64,000 nt of DNA from positions 106,405,587 through 106,469,586 of the forward strand of contig CM043966.1 in assembly GCA_014529385.2 (NCBI GenBank). The letters run 5' to 3'. Below, in pieces: positions 53,501 through 64,000 of the stretch (the first letter of the stretch is position 1; every line of letters starts with the position of its first letter). The stretch comes from Adiantum capillus-veneris. Lineage: Eukaryota; Streptophyta; Polypodiopsida; Polypodiales; Pteridaceae. Under the pieces are notes generated by a model. The model was not told where the DNA came from. It worked only from the letters and a program-made list of their open reading frames with translations, and ran no database searches. The position numbers and the translations under genes are program-made.

Positions 53501-55970
53501 CAAGAAGGCAAGAAAATTACATCAAGAATTGTCTCGTACAAGAATTGGGTTGTCATGCTGGCATCATTCTTTTGTGTTGCTTTGGCTTCTAGCCATTTGG
53601 TTAGGTAGTATGTGGCCTTGATGATGTATTGAGCATGCGTTCAATATGTAGGTGGTGAGATAGGTCCAACAAATTTTATCCCATTCGGGAAAATCCCTTG
53701 CCCCCATCATTGATCTCAATGGCATTTCATCATGTCGCATGTTGGCAATCCTCACATTGTTTGACATAATGCTCTACATCTATGTACAAAGTAGGCCACC
53801 AGACTCTCGCAAGCAGTATTGCTTTTGTGGTTTTGTTAGCCAAAAAGTGCCCTCCTACTTGTCTGGCATGTGCTTGCTTAAGTACTCGTGCTCCGCATCA
53901 TAGATTCATAAGTTGTCATCAATTCCCCTCGGATAAAGGTTGTTTTTAATGATAACATAGTTTTTCCTCTATCTCTAGATTGAGTGCAATCTAGCTGTGC
54001 TCAAGTTTGTTGGAAATACTCCTTGTTCAATAAAATCCACAATGTACTTTCTCCACTTGGGTGCTTCTACTATCCTGAATAGTGTAGCATGTTGGATTGG
54101 CTTTTGAATGGCACAAGTGTCACATGAACTAACATAGTCATGGACGTTTTTTTGCATATAGGGCCAATCATATCCCCTAGTCTCATCGGTCTTTGGTATG
54201 TCTACATTTTTGCATTCTGCAACCTCGTCATTCGTACGCGAGCTTGTCTCAAGTACTATCTTTCTTCATTCCCCAGTGTGATTGCTCAATGATTGATGGC
54301 TGCCTTCCAATCTGCGGAGAACCAATGGTAAGTAATGGTATCACATGCTCACCCCATCTTGGTACCATATAGATGTTGAAAATATAATGATCTGGCAAGG
54401 CATCATCAATGTCCAGAGGTGCTTCCTTGTGTATCAATAGCGATAATGGTCTACCCTCTGATGAGTAGTCCCTTTCTTGATCACTACGATGAAATCAAAC
54501 TCTAGAAATATTATAAACCATCAAACTATATTGCCAATAATGCATCATTTATCCACTAAGTACAATACTATGTGGTGATGCACAAAGAATATGAATTTGT
54601 TTGCAAGAAGGTAATGTCTAAACTTTTTGACAGCATAGATCGTTCCCAAGCCTTCTCTTTCTGTGGTCATGTAATTTTGTTCCGCACTATTGAGCTATCT
54701 ACTGGAGTAACAGATTGGAAAATCCATTTTTTTTCTCTCTAGGTTGAGCTAAGATGCATCCGATATCATAGGCCGACGCATCTATATAGATGTGGAAGAT
54801 CTTGCTCCAATCAGAAGCTTTCAAAATTGGAGCAGAAATGAGTCTCTACTTCAATTGTTGAAACGTTTTCTCACAATCTTAGTTCCACTCAAATTTTGTG
54901 ATGAGAGCATAGAGAGGTTTTGCGACCACTATGTACATGGAAAATAATTTTCTATAATAGCCGCAATGTCCCATAAAGTCTTGTACCTCTCTAGCTTTGG
55001 TGGGCCTTGGAAGAGCAAAAATCACTTGTATCTTCTCAAGATCAGTAGAAATGCCATTTTTGGACACAATATGCCCTAGAATTTTGCCTTATCGTACCAT
55101 GAAAACACATTGGCAAATGCGATAAGTTTTGCACTTGTCAAAGATCCTTTTTAAGTGTTTGTCATGTTTGACTGTTTGGAGAGAATGCATACATAGGTCA
55201 TTGTCTTAGATATTCATTAAATGCATGACTCATTAGCCTTTGGAATGTTGCAGGTGCATTGGTTTGCCCAAATGGAATCGCCCGGGATAAGCAAATATGT
55301 CCCATTATGCGGTAAAGGCCATTTTGTGATGATCCTTTGGCTTAATGGCAAGATGGTTGTAGCCCAAGGAGTCATCAAGAAAAATATAATCTTCCTTGCC
55401 CATCACTCTCTCAATCACATCTGTGAGAGATCTGTGATGGGTAAGAGATAGTTATCTCTGATCGTGGTGGCATTCACTTGATTAAGATTTATGCACACCC
55501 TGAAATTTTCATTATTTTTTGTCAATACCACAATTGGAGACACCCACTCTATGTGATCTATCTCATAGATAAACTCCACTTCTTTAAATTTATCTATCTC
55601 CTCTTAGATTTTCTTCACAAATGTTTTTCTTTAGGTATATGGATGTTGTTCTCACGATTTAAAATCCCTCTTAAGGGGTATTGTACGTTGACATATTATC
55701 GGATCTACTCCCTTAAGATCCTTGTAGGACCAAGCAAACACATCTCTATATTGCTTGAGAGTAGCTATCAAAAGGTGCTCTTTCTCTTCAGTGAGATTTG
55801 TGGCTATATACATTATTCTTGGCTCTTTCCTTGGTTCAACAACATCAATTCTCTTTGCATTCTCAGGTCCATTGTAAGATATTTTCGTTTCTTTAGGCTC
55901 TCACATTGGTTGCTCAACCACTATACATCGGTCTTGAGTGGTGTACTTTTTGTACTAAAAGGGTACATCA
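53500..55970 (-). pseudogene. pol: Degenerate Ty3/gypsy pol (RT, RNase H, integrase)
   Basis: Minus-strand pieces in the normal order. Entry and RT: RTIPLKRDFKS, YEIDHIEWVSPIVVLTKNNENFRVCIN, NATTIRDNYPLPI (55700-55440); GHIVSKNGISTDLEKIQ, ALPRPTKAREVQDFMGHCGYYRK and KPLYALITKFEWN (55100-54880). RNase H: SKIFHIYIDASAYDIGCILAQP (about 54800). Integrase: MQKNVHDYVSSCDTCAIQKP and PLRSMMGARDFPEWDK (54157 and 53740). The catalytic YLDD region near 55200 is deleted or mutated (DND left). Many stops and frameshifts. No LTRs found. It documents an autonomous gypsy lineage, possibly the type that once supplied Pol to the TR-GAG elements. Confidence 0.85.
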
Positions 55971-56686
55971 AATTTTTATGTGTCTGAGTCCCCTTCACTT
56001 TCCATTTCTTTTGTCCAACCAAGCCTCTTTCAATGTTAATTTTAACTTTCAATATTCATTTTTTCACTAGGTTTTGGACATCTTGGTTGATGTTTTAGTC
56101 ATGTCCCTTATTTTCTTTTTGCTTTGTCTTTTTAAGTTTGCCCAAAAAATTGTCAATTTCATGTGTTTTCTAGTTATTTTTTCTCGAGCACAGTCATATT
56201 CTCCCACAAGCATGAGATATTGCGTTTTAGTCATCAACTTTGGCATTGGTTTCTCGAATTTATTTTATTGTTTTTTTGTTCGTCTCATTTGATATCTCTT
56301 TTGTCTCCTCGGTTTTTTGTTAGGTGTGGGATGTGTGTCTAGCCTGAGTTTTACCAAACACCGAGCAAAGTTTTCAAAGCAACCTATAGTCCAAGCGAGT
56401 AGTGTGAAGAGGAGGGTGGAATGTAGTGCTCAAGAAAAGTGTGCCTCAGCTTAGCCTTATAATAGAGAAGGAGAAAATCCACTTGAAAAAATTTAAGAAA
56501 ATGTAGTTAAGTTTCAAAAAATGTAGGTTAAATTTCCTCAGTAGATTTACTCGAACACTAGTGGAATGCAAGGATAGGGAACCTCATCTGAAATTGACTC
56601 TCCTTCCACGCATGCCTTTTGGCAGCCTCCACATGTGTTGCCAACTTCCCAGCACACCCGTGTTGCAACTCATCTTCCCCACCAGC
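55971..56686. other. Spacer, possibly upstream gag-pol remnant
   Basis: T-rich on the plus strand; no motif I can support. Confidence 0.4.
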
Positions 56687-56757
56687 TTGTATTCGGTAGC
56701 GCTTCTTTCATGACACATGGATTCCATCTAAACTGCATTCAAGGGTGCACGTCGGCG

Positions 56758-56828
<71 letters not shown>

Positions 56829-56920
56829 CTCATCCCCGACGGTTGTATTTGGCCATGTTTCTATCGTGATACCTAGCTGCCATCTAACTGCCTCCAAGGG
56901 TGCACGCTAGCTTGTGGGGC

Positions 56921-56981
<61 letters not shown>

Positions 56982-57106
56982 TCTCGTGGCGGTTTGTATT
57001 CGAAAACTTTTTGCCACAACACCTGACTGCCATCTAAACTGCACCATCTAAAGTATCTTCAAGGATGCACACCAGTGCGCAGTGGTAGAGAGAGAGAAAG
57101 AACGGA
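56687..57106 (+). repeat. Three tandem units ending in (GA)n
   Basis: Units of about 80-110 bases, TTGTATTCG...CCATCTAAACTGC...CAAGG(G/A)TGCAC...G, each end in GA runs (56762-56825, 56924-56977, 57088-57100). Related ends precede GA runs at 57973 (weak), 58566 (weak) and 60483. Confidence 0.7.
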
Positions 57107-57672
57107 CGAGGCGGCATTGGGCGAGCAGAAGAAGAAGAAATGGATCAAGGAAAAGCAGAAGGAGAAGATCCACAATAATATGGTTTTTTTAATGAGGTTA
57201 CTTATGATAAGCTTCTTTTTGAGGTTCCAAAATACAAACTTATTACTCCATCCATCCTCTCATATTGATTAAGGATGAATGGGTCACTTTCTCACAAAGC
57301 TATTAGGGACTTAATGTCCATAGGCACCATATTTAGGCTTATAGTTGCTCATCAGTATTCAGGAAAAAAACATTTCTCCAAACATACAAAGTTCCTTTCC
57401 TTGAATTTTCCAAGAGGAAATTTTAACAAATTAGGTTATCTTTTTGGTTTTTGCACAATTTTTCTCCATTTTGGGGTGGAACATCTCCTTTTCCTCTTGC
57501 TCTCAACCGGCATGATATTAAGCTGAGATACATTTTTTTGAAACATTGCTGCTCATGCAAATCAACAAAATTTTACTAGTTTCTCTATGGAGATTCTAAC
57601 TTTGTCAGCTTTGAGAGGCAAAGGTTATTGGCGGAATTTTTCTCGAATTTTGAATGGAGATGGTTTTGCCTA

Positions 57673-57950
57673 AAAAGAGAGAGAAGAAGAAGAAGAGAAA
57701 TTTAACATCGCAGGAAACTATCCCAAAAAGACCTTAAATATCTATCCGATGAGGAGAGTTGAACTCAATACTTGTTATTCAAGTGGGAAATGGCATAACA
57801 AATCTACCACAATTGGGTGATTGAAAAGTTATACCATTTTCCTTTATTTATTAGCGGCCGCCCCCCCCGCGAAAAGAAGAGAATTTTAACGTCGTGGGAA
57901 ACTATCCCAAGAGACCTTAAAGATCTATCAGACGAGAAGAGTTGAACCTG
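57673..57950 (-). mobile_element. Dimeric SINE-like repeat, copy 2 (5'-truncated)
   Basis: Inverted relative to 17930-18275. On the minus strand: unit 1 remnant (from GGTTCAACTCTTC), TTAAAATTCTCTTC, a G-rich run, the same GCTAATAAAT-AAAGGAAAATGG linker, unit 2 (GTGGTAGATTTGTTATGCC, GAGTTCAACTCTCC) and a TTCTTC tail at 57695-57680. Confidence 0.6.
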
Positions 57951-57970
57951 CCCTTGACTGTCGTAAAGTG

Positions 57971-58087
<117 letters not shown>

Positions 58088-58562
58088 TTGCCTTGAACCA
58101 GTGCTCGAAAAAACCTAGGTTTAGTGTAGTCCCACCTACAAATTTTGAAATTTACCTCTAAATTTTATATTTGAAGATGAGAAAACCTACAAAATTTTGA
58201 AAAAAATAGTGTAATTCGGTGTAAAACCTTCAAATTTTACCTCTGTTGTTTCACATACAAAGGCAGTGTTCAGGAAAAATGTGTTAGCTTAATATTGTGC
58301 CGTTTTCAATTTCAAAAATGCCGGTTGAGGGCAAGGGGCAAGGGAGAAATTCCACCCCAAAATAGAGAAAACTAGAGTAAAAACCCGCAAGATAAGCCCA
58401 ATTTTCTAATATTTCCTCTTGGCAAATTCAAGGAAAGGAATTTTGGATGTTTGAGAAACTAATTTTTGCTGAAAACTGTACATAGGTCTGCCAAGTTTTT
58501 GTAAAAAAGTACTGCCGCTGCACTGCCTTGAGCTGCTGCAAAGTGCGCGCGCCGGCGCGCGG

Positions 58563-59619
<1,057 letters not shown>

Positions 59620-60200
59620 AATCAAGCCATGAAGCAATTGACTTAATGGAGGAGGATCTAGCATCTGTGGCAATGTATTGCATTAATTGCATCACAACTT
59701 GTGTCCATGCATGCGATGTTGAAAGAACGCATCGGCTTGAATATGGCATGCGAAGCCACATAGCAACCACTTTTGGCGCACATTCTTCCGCTTCACAGAG
59801 GGGGATGACCTGAGGTTTGAGGAGACCCTAAGAGTTTCGAGAGCTTGCTTCCACCATGTTTGTGCTCTAGTGTCGAAGGAGTTGCAGCAAGGAGCAATCC
59901 CTCAACAAATTTGAGAAGCTGTTCCAATACGTTCCATGTCCGTGTGCAAGAAGGTGGTAATATCGCTACATTTGTTGGGTGTAGGGGGTCCACTGCTCAA
60001 CATGGCAAACCATTATGGTTTTGGGCAATCCACGGTGTGTCAAGTGCTACGTCAGTTTGTGTCTGCACTATTGGAACACAAACACTCAATCATATGTGGG
60101 CCTAGGACTCCACAAGGTTGGCAGGCTCTCAAGGACGACTTTGAGGAGAAACATGGGCCACAATCCTTTAGCAGGGCCAAAACGTCCGGATTTTGTGGCC
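59620..60200 (+). pseudogene. PIF/Harbinger transposase N-terminal relic
   Basis: Plus-strand reading: FWRTFFRFTEGDDLRFEETLRVS, ACFHHVCALVSKEL, a TGA, then SVCKKVVISLHLLGVGGPLL, HYGFGQSTVCQVLRQFVSAL and TPQGWQALKDDFEEKHG. This matches HARBI1-type proteins: the FR..FR opening, the K.V...L..L segment, the GxxxSTVxxxxxxF helix-turn-helix and the P..W..L...FE...G that precedes the GAIDGTH DDE strand. It breaks off before the catalytic domain and has a stop and a frameshift near 59765. No TIRs found. Confidence 0.7.
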
Positions 60201-60481
60201 TTTGTTCCACAACCAGCTACTGTCACCAGACATTCCTAAGTTGAGGAAGCTACGTGGCAGATCACGACCTCTTGGTGTTGGAAATTGGATTAATCATGGG
60301 TGACTTTGTACTTTGATTTTTCAAGAACTTTTTGTCTTGCTTATATAAGTATTGGTGAGATTATTTTTAAAAAAAAGAGACGCAGAGAGAGGGAGGGAGA
60401 AATTGAGTGTGTGTACGCATGTGCGTGTGTTTTCTCATGTGCCTTGAGCTGACTTTAAGGGTGCACACCGACACATGGTGC

Positions 60482-60482
<1 letters not shown>

Positions 60483-60577
<95 letters not shown>
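60483..60577. repeat. (GA)n microsatellite with related 5' flank
   Basis: TTTAAGGGTGCACACCGACA-CATGGTGCTAG immediately precedes the GA run and resembles unit ends at 56740-56760 and 57060-57087. Confidence 0.9.
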
Positions 60578-60579
<2 letters not shown>

Positions 60580-62896
60580 CCAACATGACACTCAAAGAAG
60601 CGCAACAATATGCCAGTGACTTGCCAAGATGTATGCCACATGCGGATCCACCAAGAAGATTTTGAAGATTTACACTATCATGCAGATTATTCATTCCCAT
60701 AGTGATCATGATAACACAATCTCAACAACGGTGAGCTTTGAAGGTAGGAGATGTTATGGTTTTGGAATGATATCAAGCTTCATGAAGAATATGCACTAGC
60801 TTCATGAAGGCGGTGCAAGTGGTGAATCCTAAGGGGCATAGGGCAAAGAATAAACAATCCAAAGGGGCACAATTGGCACAAAAGGTCAAGAATCCTAAGG
60901 GGCATAGGTCATAAGAGAGGGAAGAATCCAGAGGGATACAAATTGAGTCCACAACTATATCTCCTAGTAGATGGTGTCTCTTGCTAGTGTTAGCAGATGG
61001 GAAAGAACTATGTGCCTGGCTACATCACAACAAATAAGGGGGGTGCCACACAATCACTGTGATGGTCCCCTCTCTTTGCAACCAGCCTACAGATGATCTA
61101 CTCCTGCAAATATGACGAAGGCATCAAACGAAAGCTCGATGAAAATCAAAGATTGTTTACCTACTCTACACACATGGTCAAGTTGTGCATCTTGAGTCCT
61201 TGATCAACCTCCAAATTGGAGGAATGTTCAAGCTAAAAGTAGACACCTACGAGTTGGAATTACAAGATTCTAGCTAGATTTTGAGCATGGTTTGAAGAAT
61301 GAGAAAACTAATAAATGCTTCAAACTTTGACCTAGGAGACGATTAGTTTTTAATATGTCCTTATTTTCTTCAATTACAAAAGTGTGTTTTTAGCAAGCCC
61401 TGGCTGGGACACCATCTGAAAACACTGTTATCGGTACGCTAACTTTACACAATTCAAATTGTTCTAGAATTGAGAAAGAGGTTTCTGGAATGGACACAAT
61501 TAAAATTGTTTGTAAGACTCATGCTTGTGCCAAATTGCTAGTATCTTTATAATTGTTTATTTTAGTCCTTATGCTATTATAGTTCATAGCAAAGATTTCT
61601 ATTTTACAACTATCACTAGCTCATTAAACCTGCATATTAGAGGACTTGCAACTCATAGACAATCGTCCTAAAGTTGCATACATTGTAATGCACTATATAT
61701 CTTTCTATTGACATGTCACAAAATTTCAATTTTGGGCATTGCTAGCTTCGTATCTACTTATTAGTGATTGTGTACTATATATAAGCTACAACAGAATATT
61801 GAAATCCCGTGAAAAATAACACCTCTACCTGCTCCCTTGGTTTGTGTGCTAAAAATTAAGAGAGCTCCTTGCTTATTTTTTATTGTAGCTTGCTCTTTTG
61901 CTCGGTTTAGAGATTGCTCGGAAAATCTTGCTCGGAGTTAGGGATCCTTCGTCTAACCTCACTATCCTATCTTATTGCAGTTTTAGTGAGAACCATGATT
62001 AAATTGTCAATCCATGGGATGAAGCTGACTTGACTAGTGCATAGAGGCTACAAGAGATTGTCAATATCTCAAAAAACAACAAACAAATCGCATCTAACTC
62101 CAGCTACACTCAAGTGACTGAAATCACCAAAAGCCAATCGCTCACCACCATCGGCAAACAAATCACATCCGTTACAGCATCAAATGACATCCAAACGTAA
62201 TGAAACTTCTAGGACATGTATATAAGACCTAAGCACACATGCTTATGGTCTCAATTCCCACTTTAGTTCAAGTGCCAAAATCGCGATTATTAATAGCTTT
62301 GACCTAGTCATTTTTGACCCAGAATGCACCCTAATGCTTAGCAATGATGCCCCAATACCCCGCCTATGCTTATTTTTTTATTTTGAAGTGTAAATTCCTA
62401 CTTATGATGAAATTAGCCCACGGATTAGTGACGCCAAAAGCCACAAAATACTGTGATGTGTTTAGGTTAATGCGTAGAGCTCTTACCTGCGGTTGCAATG
62501 CAACAAACACGCCTGCATTGTGACAACCAAGGAGGGAGTAGGAAGCGCTAGAAGGAGAGATGTGAGCACCGTTATCTCACGTTGTGTATTTCAGTATCAA
62601 AAACTTAATAAAAACTTACAAAAATTGGCTTTTATACCTTAGCCAAGGTTTTTGGTGGTCAAAACTAATAATCTGGGAGCTCTAACTAAAGATAGGTAAT
62701 GACAGGTTGATATAATTTGGAAGCTTGTAGCCCGAGCTTAACTATTACAAGGTTTACCCAAAAAATAGGACTTACAACGTTCCTGATTTATCAAAATAAT
62801 AAGTGTTTTTACATGAGAGCTCCGAAAAATGGTATCCGAGTTGGCTTGATGCTGAAATTCCCCCCCTCCTCGCCTGTGTCGTCCCTTGACACAGCT
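60578..62896. other. Spacer without recognised gene
   Basis: AATCCTAAGGGGCATAGG repeats at 60826 and 60892. Nothing else supported in 2.3 kb. Confidence 0.6.
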
Positions 62897-64000
62897 TTAA
62901 GGGCTGAAGTAGTCTTCGGGTTGACGGTTGGCGAGGCAATTTTTAAGCGTATCTAGTGCCTTTTGGTATTTGATCTTCCTCTCTTTATCTGGCACTTGCA
63001 AGAACTGCATAGGGACTTTGTTTTCCAGCTCCACTGTTGAGTAGCCTACAAATCGTGATGTCAGGTTGCTGATCACTGGACCAAATATCTTCGTTCGCCA
63101 AGTGAAGAACCCTGTGCGCCAGCATATTATGTGATGGTAAGAACATGCACCGGGCGTAGAAGCCATAGAGGAGTTCTTCGGAAGGTTGACCACTGAGGTT
63201 GTAGCATAATCCTTTATTACCCTCAAGGAATGACATCCACGGGGTGCTTACTTGCTCTGGGTCATGGAATACTTTGATGCAGGTGAGCAACATTCGGCAA
63301 ATTTTATATAACGTTGCACATGATAGATCCGGAAGACTTTTGAAGAATGACATGGTGCCCGTTAGGGTTTTTACCATGTACTCTTCAGTCGGTGGTCCCT
63401 TTTCTGGAGCAGGCAACCTTGTCTAGTTCAGCCAGGTTGGCCACTTCTTTGTTATTTCCTCATGTGCTTTCCATGTCCTTACTCTTGGTATAGGACAGAA
63501 AGTAGGATCCTTTTGTAGGGCCGCAGGTGCTCTTGTGAACAGAATCAAATACCTTGGATTCTTGTTCAACGAGCTCAGCCTCCACTTTGGGTGGTCTCGA
63601 TCTGGGCCTTCTTCTTCCATGTCTTTCTACAGCCTCTCTTTTACCTGGAGCAACTCCACCTTTATCAAAGGGTATGGGAGGGATTGCTAGTGCCATTGCT
63701 CATTGATTTGATTGGGAGTGAGTTGTGTAACGTTGAGAGAGTGAAGAACTCTCAGCTCCCAATCCATTGCTGCCTTCCACTACTCATCTACTTTTTGTGT
63801 AATCTTTTTTTTCAGTGCATCTTCCTCAGCCTTTGAGAGCTGGACCATTGGCACTGTATCCGTTTCAGTTATGTGTACTTGAAATTTATCCTCGCCACTT
63901 AGCTCTTCTGTTGGCTGTGTCTCCATCTCAGCAAATGAACCTGAGGGGATCTCTATATGTGGTTGCTCAGAAGTTCTTGCTTCTTCTTGAGTGTCTGGCC
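62897..64000 (-). pseudogene. Unidentified broken ORF running off the right edge
   Basis: One minus-strand frame enters at 64000 and stays open except for three TAG codons (about 63692, 63629, 63424). It includes DALKKKITQKVDEWWKAAMD, NPRYLILFTRAPAALQKD, HEEITKKWPTW, FFKSLPDLSCATLYKICR, PWMSFLEGNKGLCYNLSG and FLPSHNMLAHRVLHLANEDI. A frameshift near 63090 moves it to IFGPVISNLTSRFVGYSTVE...QKALDTLKNCLANRQPEDYF, ending at 62897. I do not recognise the family. Acidic-amphipathic N-part and helical C-part might be a structural protein of a mobile element; that is a guess. Confidence 0.55.

Overview
The window looks like heterochromatic, repeat-packed nuclear DNA of a land plant. A seedless vascular plant (fern or lycophyte) is my best guess, not proven. 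Support: Ty3/gypsy-type gag-protease elements primed at tRNA-Asp-like sites, degenerate PPR-gene pieces with plant 'MYAKCG' signatures, an APE-type LINE, and very many (GA)n tracts. I found no intact host gene, rRNA, tRNA or CRISPR array. Almost every long open frame belongs to a mobile element and most lie on the minus strand.

Layout. 1-1306: end of a minus-strand gypsy-like gag with PBS and LTR start. 1307-16782: an old array of a second LTR family ('TGTYG' family: LTRs about 2.0-2.15 kb, PBS-like TGGTGAACCCGACG, one gag-like ORF without protease or polymerase). Its inner LTR is split by a complete 8.9-kb gag-protease LTR element, TR-GAG1 (5548-14459, LTRs 577/575 bp, TSD GAGAG). 16783-21900: simple repeats, a dimeric SINE-like repeat and an ORF1-only LINE relic. 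22000-26612: an apparently full-length two-ORF LINE sitting inside a (GA)n tract. 26727-37445: a second complete gag-protease LTR element, TR-GAG2 (LTRs 956/956 bp, TSD TTGAA), carrying a captured DEAD-box RNA helicase fragment and a leader made of about 125-bp units with a 24-bp palindrome. 38600-48650: a second array of the TGTYG family, one copy holding a 1338-bp DNA transposon with TTAA duplications whose empty site is seen in the neighbouring copy. 48651-64000: AT-rich spacer with a 288-bp MITE, a degenerate gypsy pol, GA-tailed repeats, another SINE copy, a PIF/Harbinger transposase relic and an unidentified broken ORF running off the right edge.

How the parts relate. TR-GAG1 and TR-GAG2 encode Gag and an aspartic protease but no reverse transcriptase or integrase, so they should depend on an autonomous partner; the degenerate gypsy pol at 53.5-56 kb shows that autonomous gypsy elements exist in this genome. 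The TGTYG family is reduced further, to a single Gag-like ORF with a C-terminal DPG-motif region, and its LTRs contain PPR-gene fragments. LINE, SINE and GA-tailed repeats all end in or sit in simple repeats, which suggests that retroposition and microsatellite expansion are linked here.

Most novel candidates: the conserved Gag-like/DPG ORF family, the palindromic leader minisatellite of TR-GAG2, the microsatellite-embedded LINE with its ORF1-only relative, the dimeric SINE with a TTC tail, and a possible internal promoter in TR-GAG1.
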